Positions 24,231-31,736 of a DNA stretch of 51,626 nt are shown one piece after another. The stretch spans positions 1-51,626 of IMG/VR virus record IMGVR_UViG_3300013131_000060. One strand, given 5' to 3'. This stretch comes from a virus. Position numbers and translations under genes: made by a program. Numbering within the stretch: the first letter of the stretch is position 1; the number at the start of each line of letters is the position of its first letter. A model generated the notes under the pieces. The model saw only the letters and a program-made list of their open reading frames with translations, had not been told where the DNA came from and searched no databases.

Positions 24231-24511
24231 ACTTCAACTCTATTGAATACACTGTGCCAGCTCACTGGCTATCGGCAATCATCAACGGTGATGAAACATC
24301 GTTTGATTACTACGATGATCCGAAAGATTACAGAGCCTACAAAGGTTTCTGTGAATACGAGGTTAAAGATGCAACCGTGGAGGTTGTCAGTGAAGAGCCT
24401 TACTTTGATTCTTTCCACGATGCGAGAGGCTACGGCGTGCTTCCTTGTAACGTTGTAGATTGCATCTTTCATTACCCAGTAACCACCCAGGCTGAACTTT
24501 TTGCAGACTGA
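24227..24511 (+). CDS. Phage accessory protein, HWxSAIINGD family
   Basis: YTVPAHWLSAIINGDETSFD at the start and EEPYFDSFHDARGYGVLPCN later match a known small phage protein type with the hallmark HWASALINGD. The function is not known to me. Confidence 0.65.
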   Translation: MNFNSIEYTVPAHWLSAIINGDETSFDYYDDPKDYRAYKGFCEYEVKDATVEVVSEEPYFDSFHDARGYGVLPCNVVDCIFHYPVTTQAELFAD

Positions 24512-24514
24512 ACC

Positions 24515-25033
24515 ATGAAAACAAAACAGCCAAGCTACTGGTGCATTGAAAACATTGGAGACGTTGATCCAATGGAGGACGGAGGCGGCTTCGTCCTAGT
24601 TGACAGGACTGGAGTTTACGATCCTGAGCTTCTGATCTTGGACGTTGATGACAACTACAAGTACGAGCTAACTTCTATCGAGCTGGAGCCACTTATCAGA
24701 ATCAAGGCTGAAGATGGCTTCCACGGCCTGTCAGATAACAAGTTTCATCCAGAGCTGCCAGCGTGGTTCGGTGATGTCAAGAACTTACAGGCTATTGCCG
24801 ACTATTCGGGCAGGCCATACTATGCCCTGCTGGACAGCTTTCTTTCAGGTTGCCCCGTAGAGCGTGCACTTGCATACATGGATGCTGTAAGGTATTTTGG
24901 AGCCGAGAATTTCAATAGTGAGCCTAGGGAGCTTACACACAAAAAGGCAAAGACTCTGTGTGATACAATGCTTGCTCAAATCAAAAAATCAAAAGCTTGG
25001 CATCAATGGTATGGAATCAACTACAATGAATGA
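24515..25033 (+). CDS. Hypothetical protein, 172 aa
   Basis: Residues 85-135 contain PAWFGDVKNLQAIADYSGRP and a helical ALLDSFLSG segment, faintly like small anti-restriction proteins; I do not claim this. Its end overlaps the next start by 8 bases. Confidence 0.55.
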   Translation: MKTKQPSYWCIENIGDVDPMEDGGGFVLVDRTGVYDPELLILDVDDNYKYELTSIELEPLIRIKAEDGFHGLSDNKFHPELPAWFGDVKNLQAIADYSGRPYYALLDSFLSGCPVERALAYMDAVRYFGAENFNSEPRELTHKKAKTLCDTMLAQIKKSKAWHQWYGINYNE

Positions 25034-25289
25034 ACCTAAGAGCTTTCAGTGGCTACGTTCTATCCACAAGGCTACAGCTTATGACAAGAGGACTCAGCTT
25101 ACATTTTCTATTATCCACAATGTAGATTCCAGTTCAATCGAGGATAAGTTTACCTACCGCTGCGCAGACAGTAATCGTAGATTGATTTTTGATCGCAAGA
25201 TAAACTTTGCACTTGCAATTGTAATTGTTAACTCTTGGGAGGGAGAAATCAAAGTTGAAGAAAAAATTAGCAGAAAAGTTACAGGTTAA
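25026..25289 (+). CDS. Hypothetical protein, 87 aa, last gene of operon B
   Basis: A basic, beta-rich protein. Its last codons (AAAGTTACAGGTTAA) already consist of the heptamer word found in the following non-coding module. Confidence 0.5.
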   Translation: MNEPKSFQWLRSIHKATAYDKRTQLTFSIIHNVDSSSIEDKFTYRCADSNRRLIFDRKINFALAIVIVNSWEGEIKVEEKISRKVTG

Positions 25290-25510
25290 AGGTTGTAAGT
25301 TCACTATCGCATTTTGATTAGTCTGCCAGCTTGCGGGTGCCTTCGGCAACCTTGCAGGCAAAACCGGGGGCAACCTTACTGTTACAGCGTGCTAACCTTG
25401 CAGGACCTTGGGCTTGACTTCTGCAAGATTCTGTGGTATTATGGATCAGGTCGGGGAAGTTATAGGCTGAGCCCCGGCCAAGTTCACACCTTACACCTCA
25501 CGCCTTACAC
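25290..25510 (+). promoter_or_regulatory. Repeated promoter module C
   Basis: TTCACTATCGC (25304), a G+C-rich hairpin stretch, GTTACAG (25381) with GTGCTAAC, TTGACT (-35, 25414), a 17-base spacer ending TGTGG and TATTAT (-10, 25437). GGTCGGGG (25449) pairs with CCCCGGCC (25472) over 8 pairs, starting at the predicted +1, with AAGTTATAGGCTGAG as loop. Drives 25511-28759. Confidence 0.82.
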
Positions 25511-25813
25511 ATGAACAGCATCTACTCTCATGCTTGCAGGTTGGTCAGCAACTTTGACTTTGTTAAAGTTCAGAAGATGATGGCAGCAGTTGATTGGAAG
25601 TGGGGTGGACCCTACATGAATGGAGAGTTTGGACTTCCAACGATTGATGCTATGGAAGCAAACGCCATGAGCCTGATCCTTGAAGCTCACAGGCTGGACA
25701 CCAATACTTCGGCCGGTGGCTTTGAGGCTTACTGGATCCGACAAGGACAAGTTGCAGGTTACACGGGCAATGGCTATATCGGACTTCGGTTCATCGGAGC
25801 CCAGTATTACTGA
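25511..25813 (+). CDS. Conserved small phage protein, 100 aa
   Basis: The pattern FDFVKVQKMMAAVDWKW, PTIDAMEANAMSLI and TSAGGFEAYW matches a phage family seen as MxALDWxW...PTxEELxxxA...STGGFxA. Function unknown. The ATG follows CTCACGCCTTACAC. Confidence 0.65.
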   Translation: MNSIYSHACRLVSNFDFVKVQKMMAAVDWKWGGPYMNGEFGLPTIDAMEANAMSLILEAHRLDTNTSAGGFEAYWIRQGQVAGYTGNGYIGLRFIGAQYY

Positions 25814-25848
25814 GTTTCAACTTTCAACCATCCACTCGCTACTTCGCT

Positions 25849-26046
25849 GTGACTACTTACAAGACAGTTCTTTTCCGCTTCAATGGCAACAACCGTACAC
25901 TTAAGCGCGGTTTAACCTTGGAAGAAGCGCAGACAATTTGCAAACATTCTGATTCCAGTTCAAGTACTTGCACCAATAGGGCGAGACTTGACAGGTACGG
26001 ACGCGACAACAGCAATCCGTGGTTTATTGGTTACACGGAGGAGTGA
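25849..26046 (+). CDS. Phage protein, TLEEAQxIC...SSxTC type
   Basis: GTG start. LKRGLTLEEAQTICKHSDSS followed by STCTNRARL and WFIGYTEE matches a short family frequent in phage genomes. Function unknown. The stop overlaps the next ATG. Confidence 0.62.
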   Translation: MTTYKTVLFRFNGNNRTLKRGLTLEEAQTICKHSDSSSSTCTNRARLDRYGRDNSNPWFIGYTEE

Positions 26047-26237
26047 TGGCTTACACCTTAACCCCTGACGAGCTTGAAGCCAAGTGGGGCAGCCGTGAAG
26101 ATGGCCACCCAATCTTTACACGTTTAGTCCACAGGGCTTGCTTGCTTAATGGTCGAACTTTAGAGACTGATTACTGGAAGTGGGTTTCTGATAGGTCTGG
26201 CTATACAGTCTGGACACCGGAAACTGGCTGGACTTGA
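26046..26237 (+). CDS. Small protein, 63 aa, YWxWV type
   Basis: FTRLVHRACLLNGRTLETDY then WKWVSDR fits a short phage family often found beside the TLEEAQ family. Function unknown. Confidence 0.58.
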   Translation: MAYTLTPDELEAKWGSREDGHPIFTRLVHRACLLNGRTLETDYWKWVSDRSGYTVWTPETGWT

Positions 26238-26248
26238 TCACACCTTGC

Positions 26249-26274
26249 AAGTTTGACAGAGTACCGGAAACTGT
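26249..26274 (+). repeat. 26-bp direct repeat, copy 1
   Basis: AAGTTTGACAGAGTACCGGA then AACTGT, identical to 26942-26967. It lies 25 bases before the gene at 26299. Part of an inverted form (ACAG...CTGT). Confidence 0.8.
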
Positions 26275-26298
26275 TGCGCAAATCCTACACTTTCTGCC

Positions 26299-26931
26299 AT
26301 GAGCGACTTGGTTTACTACAAAGAGCTTCCAAATTACTTTGAGCCACCTGAACCCGCTAGGGCAGTAAAGCCACAGGCTAAACCATTGTGCCAAGGACTT
26401 GCAACTGCGCCAGTTCCAGTTGAACCTTTGATGGCCTGTACTAAATGCAAAGGTGCAGGGCATACACTGAGCGATGGCTTTAGTTACACGTTGGAGGATG
26501 GAACTCGCAGGCATGTGCCAACAAAGTGGAAAACTTGCAGCTTTTGCGATGGAGCTGGATGGTTCCATGCTCCAGACCTTGCACCATTGGTGAAGGCGGT
26601 TACAGGACGCAAGCCCCGCACCTTGCGTTCCAAGAGGCCAGACGACACACGTTCCTACTATGTGTGGCGACTTGCAAGGTTCCACGGTGGCAAGGATGTT
26701 TGCTTGCCTATGGGTGCAGAGATGGACATTGCAGGCGATCCCTACAGGGATGTACTTGATGAGCTTGCAAGGTTGATTGCCAAGACTTACTTTGGCAGCG
26801 GCAACTTTGGAGCTGCAAGGTGGCAGCAGGCAATGTATGGAAGCCACAGCTTCGATGATCTGCCGCCACACCTTGACGGTCCAGTTTATGACAGCGACAA
26901 GCCACTAGAAGAAATGCTGGAGACTGTGTGA
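26299..26931 (+). CDS. Zinc-finger phage protein, DnaJ-like CxxCxGxG repeats
   Basis: CTKCKGAGH and CSFCDGAGW form a DnaJ-type zinc knuckle pair (residues 47-95). The second half, SYYVWRLARFHGGKDVCLPM, then MDIAGDPYRDVLDELARLIAK and FGAARWQQAMYG, matches a conserved phage family often annotated as chaperone-like. It may aid protein folding or bind nucleic acid; the role is unproven. Strong heptamer content in the third quarter. Confidence 0.7.
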   Translation: MSDLVYYKELPNYFEPPEPARAVKPQAKPLCQGLATAPVPVEPLMACTKCKGAGHTLSDGFSYTLEDGTRRHVPTKWKTCSFCDGAGWFHAPDLAPLVKAVTGRKPRTLRSKRPDDTRSYYVWRLARFHGGKDVCLPMGAEMDIAGDPYRDVLDELARLIAKTYFGSGNFGAARWQQAMYGSHSFDDLPPHLDGPVYDSDKPLEEMLETV

Positions 26932-26941
26932 TCCAGTAGGG

Positions 26942-26970
26942 AAGTTTGACAGAGTACCGGAAACTGTCAA
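26942..26970 (+). repeat. 26-bp direct repeat, copy 2, with TTGACAG/CTGTCAA arms
   Basis: This copy is followed by CAA, so TTGACAG and CTGTCAA form 7-bp arms around AGTACCGGAAA. It could be an operator or a hairpin in the leader of the gene at 27004. Confidence 0.8.
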
Positions 26971-27003
26971 CCATCCACCTTACACTTTGCTTGCTTACTT
27001 GCT

Positions 27004-27201
27004 ATGTACTACGCCAAATGCTGCTACCCAGGAACCTTAGAGGTTTTTGCCACCAACTATCCAGATGCTATCAAAGAAGCACAAGATCTTGCTGATACTT
27101 ACAGGTGCAAGACACAGGTTATTCCTGCTGGCCAAGATGATCCAATTTACGAGACAACACCTCGCAGCTCAATCTTTGATTTGTGGGAGGATGAAGAATG
27201 A
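27004..27201 (+). CDS. Small protein, 65 aa
   Basis: YYAKCCYPGTLEVFATNYPD then AIKEAQDLADTY has the beta-helix form of small phage proteins. Acidic end. ATGA overlap with the next gene. Confidence 0.55.
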   Translation: MYYAKCCYPGTLEVFATNYPDAIKEAQDLADTYRCKTQVIPAGQDDPIYETTPRSSIFDLWEDEE

Positions 27202-27374
27202 AGCACCAAACTTGGAAGCCTGCCACCAAGGTTGATCTTGTCAGTTTGGAGGATCGACTTCCTGCTGACAAGAAGGTTGTTACAACCTGGTTTCCAGGCC
27301 GTGGGGCTTGCTACATGATTGTTGATTGCAGCAAGCCACACTTTAAGACCAGCAGACCAAAAGTTATTTACTGA
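27198..27374 (+). CDS. Small protein, 58 aa
   Basis: Coupled to its neighbours. Basic, with a WFPGRGACYMIVDCSKP segment. No family recognised. Confidence 0.5.
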   Translation: MKHQTWKPATKVDLVSLEDRLPADKKVVTTWFPGRGACYMIVDCSKPHFKTSRPKVIY

Positions 27375-27375
27375 G

Positions 27376-28002
27376 ATGTACGACCTTATAATTTTAGATG
27401 ACGAAGGTAACTGGAAGGTTATCGAGTCTGCCCTAACCTACGAAGATGCGGACTACAAGCTAGATGTTTACACCGACCAGTTTCCACACGCAATCGCTGA
27501 CATTATCCCCACTGCAACTGACACGGCACTCACAATGACACAGCTTACAACCTGTATTTTCGACCCCAAGCCTTCAGCTTACAGCACTGGTATTTACAGT
27601 TTCATGGTTCCAGGCCCAACCCCAGACGTTCTGGTCTGCCAGTTCGGAGGCGAGACGTTGGGGGAGCTGAAGGCACAGGGCAAAGTTTCACCAGAGGCGT
27701 TCCTGTGCCCCTGGGAGGAGGCTTCAGCTCACAGCCGAGACCTTGCACGCGAAAGGTTGTGCAAAGGCCCTCAGAGGATCACAGAGCAACGTTGGTGGGA
27801 GCTACTTGAGGTGTTGTTCCCTGCACGCTGGGAGCAACAGGTTGGAGGCAACAAGGACCATGAAGTGTTCATGATGCCTGAATGTATCACCAGCACACTT
27901 TACACGTTTGGAGTTCGGATTGGTGAGGAATACTTCACCATCAACGAAGACTACGACATCCCGGCTTCCAGGCTGATTGAAGCTTGCATGAAGGTTCAAT
28001 GA
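27376..28002 (+). CDS. Phage protein with DUF1419-like C-terminal part
   Basis: Residues 150-205, ITEQRWWELLEVLFPARWEQ, HEVFMMPECITSTLY and RIGEEYFTINED, resemble the DUF1419-type pattern RxxWWEMLEVLPPxxW...GxYxTFxD known from phages and plasmids. The N-terminal part is unrelated to anything I know. Function unknown. Confidence 0.62.
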   Translation: MYDLIILDDEGNWKVIESALTYEDADYKLDVYTDQFPHAIADIIPTATDTALTMTQLTTCIFDPKPSAYSTGIYSFMVPGPTPDVLVCQFGGETLGELKAQGKVSPEAFLCPWEEASAHSRDLARERLCKGPQRITEQRWWELLEVLFPARWEQQVGGNKDHEVFMMPECITSTLYTFGVRIGEEYFTINEDYDIPASRLIEACMKVQ

Positions 28003-28280
28003 TGGAGGCTGCAACTGCCAGGGATTATCTGCGTAATCTTGCACGTTCCACCGATGACTTTACAACTAAGTGGGTCATTGATGGAATCTTCTGGGCTGAT
28101 GAATCTTGCAGGATCGGCGGAACCTTAAGTCTTGCACTTAGGGACGCTGATGCTGAAGGTGGCAGATTGCTACTTCAGCACTTGCTGGATTCAGGTGTGA
28201 CTACACAGGCTGAAGTTCCCAGGTTCTTGAACACATACTATCATACCTGCTTAAAGTTTCTCAGACCAATCAAAGACTGA
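27999..28280 (+). CDS. Helical protein, 93 aa
   Basis: Starts within the preceding stop. An amphipathic helical protein with a GGRLLLQHLLDSG segment. No motif recognised. A hairpin follows its stop. Confidence 0.55.
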   Translation: MMEAATARDYLRNLARSTDDFTTKWVIDGIFWADESCRIGGTLSLALRDADAEGGRLLLQHLLDSGVTTQAEVPRFLNTYYHTCLKFLRPIKD

Positions 28281-28292
28281 TTCTTGCACTTT

Positions 28293-28315
28293 GCCATCCT
28301 CCAGGATGGCTTTCT
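28293..28315 (+). terminator. Hairpin GCCATCC-TCCA-GGATGGC
   Basis: A perfect 7-bp stem with a 4-base loop is followed by TTTCT. A weak terminator or attenuator inside operon C. Confidence 0.5.
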
Positions 28316-28354
28316 GCAGGATTCATTCCCTGCTTCGATCCTGCATCTTTAATC

Positions 28355-28759
28355 ATGACACTTGATTTTGAAAACTTTACAGTTGTCAGCACTGATGGTA
28401 GTTCATGCGACATTGATACTGCTTATCTTGTAAATTCCGGTCTTGTTGTTGGCACGACACATGCTGAACGCAGCCAGCTTGCGGTTGACAAGGGCGTGAA
28501 ACTACTTGACATTCTGCAAGATGATGAACCACCGTTCGTCAGCAAGCATGTAATGTACGAGATTGAAGCCTGGACTTACGATGATGACAGGCCAGAGTTT
28601 CAATATTTGGTTCCGATGCACTCCGGCAACTTCTGGATGGTTGATTGTTGGATCGTAGACGAAGAAGGTAACGTGCATCCAGATTACAACGTTGCTGGTG
28701 TGCCAGTTGCAACTGGGAACTTTGTTGCTGTTAGCGATAGTCCACGAATTATGGATTGA
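28355..28759 (+). CDS. Hypothetical acidic protein, 134 aa, last gene of operon C
   Basis: A beta-rich acidic protein with DCWIVDEEGNVHPDYNVAGV near the end. No family recognised. Confidence 0.55.
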   Translation: MTLDFENFTVVSTDGSSCDIDTAYLVNSGLVVGTTHAERSQLAVDKGVKLLDILQDDEPPFVSKHVMYEIEAWTYDDDRPEFQYLVPMHSGNFWMVDCWIVDEEGNVHPDYNVAGVPVATGNFVAVSDSPRIMD

Positions 28760-29018
28760 AGGTTAAACGTTACAGTTTCACTATCCCGCAACTTTACACG
28801 TTATGAGACTGAAACTAAAAGGCTGGGTGTTGGGGCGGGCCTGAGTTTACAGGCAAGCCGTCCCCAACCTTGCAAGAAGCCCTAAAAGTTGATATGACAG
28901 TTTGCTAACTTTACAGGCAATCGGGCTTGACTTATTAGTAGTTTCGTGGTATCATAGGTCAGCAGGGGAGTTTACAGCTTGCCCTGCTTTACACCTTACA
29001 CTTTGCAGTTTACACGCT
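28760..29018 (+). promoter_or_regulatory. Repeated promoter module D
   Basis: TTCACTATCCCGCAAC (28777), a GTTGGGG...CCCCAAC stem upstream, ATGACAG (28894) with TTTGCTAAC, TTGACT (-35, 28927), a 17-base spacer ending CGTGG and TATCAT (-10, 28950). AGCAGGG (28961) and CCCTGCT (28982) make a hairpin at the predicted +1 with a TTTACAG loop. The ATG follows CTTACACTTTGCAGTTTACACGCT. Drives 29019-31283. Confidence 0.82.
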
Positions 29019-29426
29019 ATGGCTACGCTTGCTGACATTGTTGCAGATTGCACCCCAGAGCTTGAGTGGAAAGACTCAAGCCGGTGGGCTACACCCCACC
29101 CAAACGATTTTTACACTTCGGAGATTAAAGGTTATCACAGCGCAGAGCTTACCGAATACCTGAGCTTCCACGTTAGTGGGATGCAGCTCATACTCTGCAA
29201 AAAGACGTGCCACTTCGATGGCACAGTTGAGACACTCTACTACAACATGGGGGAGTTTACAGAACCCATTGTCAGCTGTCTGTCACAGCTTAAAGATACT
29301 GCTGAGAGAATCAAGGAGTATGCAGCCTACGTGGTTGAAAGTTACAGGAAGCATTGTGACTTTCGGAGTTGCCCGAGCTTTGAGCTTATTGATGACGTAG
29401 ACGAGAACTTCAATCCTATTTACTGA
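29019..29426 (+). CDS. Hypothetical protein, 135 aa, first gene of operon D
   Basis: An acidic protein with a beta-rich centre (LSFHVSGMQLILCKKTCHFD) and a helical end. No family recognised. Confidence 0.58.
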   Translation: MATLADIVADCTPELEWKDSSRWATPHPNDFYTSEIKGYHSAELTEYLSFHVSGMQLILCKKTCHFDGTVETLYYNMGEFTEPIVSCLSQLKDTAERIKEYAAYVVESYRKHCDFRSCPSFELIDDVDENFNPIY

Positions 29427-29457
29427 GCTTCAACTGTAAACCCTGCATTTTACGGCC

Positions 29458-29841
29458 ATGACGACCACAGCTACAAGGTTCAAGCCTGTCACTCTGGACA
29501 CTCCAGAGTATGCCATCAAGATGACGCGCAACACCTTCAAAGAAATCTTTGGAGGTGAGCCCAGAGACATTGGAGTTGAAACTAAGCACCTTGGCTGGCA
29601 CCCTAGTTGGTACAACTTACAGCTTCCGTGCATTAAGCGCCACTGGGAAGACAAAGGTTACGGCAGCAATGTTGTTGCCGTTACTTTCTACGGCAAACGC
29701 AGTCTGTATAGGTTGCAAGAGGAAGGTTACTGGCTTGCTGGTAGGTGCAAGGTTCAAGGCAAGGAAGTGAATGGTTACACGTCCGACATTATGGTAGACG
29801 TTGAAGGTAGTCTTTACACGGTTGTAGTTATCTCCATCTGA
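29458..29841 (+). CDS. Hypothetical protein, 127 aa
   Basis: The N-terminus (TLDTPEYAIKMTRNTFKEIF) is helical; the rest is beta-rich with GYWLAGRCKVQGKEVNGYTS. No family recognised. Preceded by TGCATTTTACGGCC. Confidence 0.55.
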   Translation: MTTTATRFKPVTLDTPEYAIKMTRNTFKEIFGGEPRDIGVETKHLGWHPSWYNLQLPCIKRHWEDKGYGSNVVAVTFYGKRSLYRLQEEGYWLAGRCKVQGKEVNGYTSDIMVDVEGSLYTVVVISI

Positions 29842-29862
29842 GCACGCACTTCAGTCTGTATC

Positions 29863-30045
29863 ATGAATCTTCCAGTTTTGACTACAGTGTTTGAAGTTTT
29901 CTACGCTGCAGCTTACCCCACATATCCTGGGGAACAAAGGTCACAGCTTTTCTCCACCAAGGATGAAGCTGACAGGATGCAAGCTTTCTATGAAAGCTGT
30001 GGTTCCAAATCTTACATCAAAGAACGCACCTTAAACCGGCTATGA
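29863..30045 (+). CDS. Small protein, 60 aa
   Basis: Form strand-strand-helix: VFEVFYAAAYPT, then LFSTKDEADRMQAFYESCG. Coupled by an ATGA overlap to the next gene. Confidence 0.52.
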   Translation: MNLPVLTTVFEVFYAAAYPTYPGEQRSQLFSTKDEADRMQAFYESCGSKSYIKERTLNRL

Positions 30046-30218
30046 AAAAACTTTACGGCTTTCTTCAAGTTCGTATCATTGTTGAGGTAGATGATACGTT
30101 TACAGACACTGACATTGCATCAACCTCTTTCATTGAAGACTATGAGTTTGTTGCTGTAGACGGAGCTTCTTTCGTCGATACTGAAATTGTAGACTTTGAC
30201 ATTACAGATTCAAAGTGA
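30042..30218 (+). CDS. Small acidic protein, 58 aa
   Basis: MKKLYGFLQVRIIVEVDDTF followed by a very acidic stretch. A single beta hairpin and helix likely. The form is similar to a family of short phage proteins with a xVxVxVxxxxF strand. Confidence 0.52.
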   Translation: MKKLYGFLQVRIIVEVDDTFTDTDIASTSFIEDYEFVAVDGASFVDTEIVDFDITDSK

Positions 30219-30430
30219 TGACCGAACTTCCCACCATCAGGCAAAAGCTTCCAAGCTTCCAGCGTGTTGCTTTTCATGGTCAGGCTGTGACCGTAGAACG
30301 TACACCTGACAGTCCTACAGGTTTCTGCGTTACAGGTTGGGAGCAGGGGCTGCCAGTTGCAAGGCGGCCCATTACAGGTTCCGCCCTGCTGGATCTTCTT
30401 ACACGTTACCCCCATACGCTTCATGTTTGA
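30218..30430 (+). CDS. Small protein, 70 aa, dense in heptamer words
   Basis: Its DNA carries CCTACAG, GTTACAG, ATTACAG and CTTACAC within about 100 bases. The protein is beta-rich (QRVAFHGQAVTVERTPDSPT). GTG at 30215 is an alternative start. Confidence 0.52.
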   Translation: MTELPTIRQKLPSFQRVAFHGQAVTVERTPDSPTGFCVTGWEQGLPVARRPITGSALLDLLTRYPHTLHV

Positions 30431-30680
30431 TCCCTACAAGACTGGCTCTCCAGCATGGAGAGTAGTTTCAACTTTTACAATGCTGAAGGTTATCGCCATC
30501 GGCAAGATGATGAAGTTGATGGCTGCTATTTTCCAGGCTATTGATGCGGAGCCTGGAGAGAATATGTTGAAGGATAGTGTTGCAGCTATCTTTTGCTGGT
30601 CAGAGGATCAGTTTGTACTTTGCAAGCTTAAACTTATTAAGCTTGGTTTTATTCAACTCATTGAGGACACTGAATCATGA
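30423..30680 (+). CDS. Small protein, 85 aa
   Basis: Basic helical protein overlapping both neighbours. Contains MLKVIAIGKMMKLMAAIFQA, amphipathic rather than a clear membrane segment. Confidence 0.5.
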   Translation: MFDPYKTGSPAWRVVSTFTMLKVIAIGKMMKLMAAIFQAIDAEPGENMLKDSVAAIFCWSEDQFVLCKLKLIKLGFIQLIEDTES

Positions 30681-31090
30681 AACAAGAGATCAAAGCTAAG
30701 TGGTTGCAGGCTCTACGGAGTGGAGAGTACAGGCAAGGACGCTACACTTTGCGAACCTCCAACAATAGCTTTTGCTGTTTGGGGGTTCTTTGTGATCTTT
30801 ACAACAAAGAGGATAGAGGCTTTTGGAAGTGGGAGTATTGCAATAATGGAGCTTATAGTTTAGTTGATAAAAATGGGAATTACTTTGAAGAGACCCAGCT
30901 TCCGTGGTCTGTGATGGAGTGGGCAGGATTAAATGAACATAATCCGAGTGTGAATGTTGCGAGAAGCGATGATTCAGCTTCTAGCTTGTACGATAAAGAG
31001 GGATGTTTTGAAGCTACAACGTTGATAGTGCTGAATGATGCAGGAGAGACTTTTAACCGTATTGCTGACATTATTGAAGATCAACTTTAA
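30677..31090 (+). CDS. Conserved phage protein, FCCLGVLCDLY family
   Basis: IKAKWLQALRSGEYRQGRYT, NNSFCCLGVLCDLYNK, PWSVMEWAGL and TLIVLNDAGETFNRIADIIE match a very common phage family with constant motifs KxxWxxALRSGxYxQ and CCLGVLC. No function is known to me. The 137 residues look complete. Confidence 0.75.
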   Translation: MKQEIKAKWLQALRSGEYRQGRYTLRTSNNSFCCLGVLCDLYNKEDRGFWKWEYCNNGAYSLVDKNGNYFEETQLPWSVMEWAGLNEHNPSVNVARSDDSASSLYDKEGCFEATTLIVLNDAGETFNRIADIIEDQL

Positions 31091-31094
31091 CACT

Positions 31095-31283
31095 ATGGCA
31101 AACGTTCTCACTGGTAATCAGATTGATGCTTACAGAGCAAAGGTTCTGTTATCTGCTTTGAAGCTAGAGATTCTGGGAATGAAGCGTAAAGGCAGAAGTG
31201 CTTATAGTATTATTAAGAGTGAGTTTAACCTTAAAGGTAATCGTCAATCAGTTTACGATCAGCTTAAGTTGATTACAGGTTAA
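31095..31283 (+). CDS. Small helix-turn-helix-like protein, 62 aa
   Basis: SAYSIIKSEFNLKGNRQSVYDQL looks like a helix-turn-helix. It is the last gene of operon D and directly precedes a strong terminator. Confidence 0.55.
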   Translation: MANVLTGNQIDAYRAKVLLSALKLEILGMKRKGRSAYSIIKSEFNLKGNRQSVYDQLKLITG

Positions 31284-31304
31284 ATCCCAAGGTTTTAATG
31301 TTTT

Positions 31305-31336
31305 AGCCGGTAGCTGAAAGGTTGCCGGCTTTTTTA
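31305..31336 (+). terminator. Rho-independent terminator of operon D
   Basis: AGCCGGTA and TGCCGGCT (one wobble pair) around a 10-base loop, then TTTTTT. Near-identical in design to the terminator at 32343. Confidence 0.85.
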
Positions 31337-31736
31337 TGTTTATATAATCTTATAGGTTATAAGTTATAGATTAAAGGTTACAGTCACTATCTCGGTGCAA
31401 GGTTACAGGTTACAGGTTGGCGTAGAACTTTCTGGTCGGCCCCCAACCTTACAAATAGGCCAAGAAGTTACTGTTACGGGTTGCAAACTTTACAGGGCCA
31501 TGGGGTTGACATATTGGGCTTTGCCGTGGTATCATGGTTGAGCTGGAGAGGTTGCAAACTTCTCCTGAGCTTACAGGTTACACCTTAAAGCTCAAAGCTT
31601 GGTAGTTGCTAAAGCTACTGACTCTACTTTGTAGAGTCGTCACTGCTCTAACCGCAAGCTTTTCGGACCTTGCAGGTTATCAGGTTCGGGGGTCGGCCTT
31701 CCGGCCCCCACTTTGCACTTTGCACTTTTAGCTATT
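31337..31736 (+). promoter_or_regulatory. Repeated promoter module E plus long leader
   Basis: GTCACTATCTCGG (31383), GGTTACAGGTTACAGGTTGG, GTTACGG (31473) with GTTGCAAAC, TTGACA (-35, 31506), an 18-base spacer ending CGTGG and TATCAT (-10, 31530). GGAGAGGTT (31545) pairs with AACTTCTCC (31557) over nine pairs. The leader further holds GACTCTAC-TTT-GTAGAGTC (near 31620) and a GGGGGTCGG/CCGGCCCCC hairpin before the ATG at 31737. This stretch has no gene. Confidence 0.8.

Noticed and set aside
25060-25119. CTATCCACA and TTATCCACA as DnaA boxes
   Set aside because: Only two, 51 bases apart, inside a coding gene and without iterons or an A/T-rich element.
26146-26871. A 241-codon minus frame opposite the zinc-finger gene
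   Set aside because: The plus frame has conserved phage motifs; the minus frame is Cys/Ser-rich shadow sequence.
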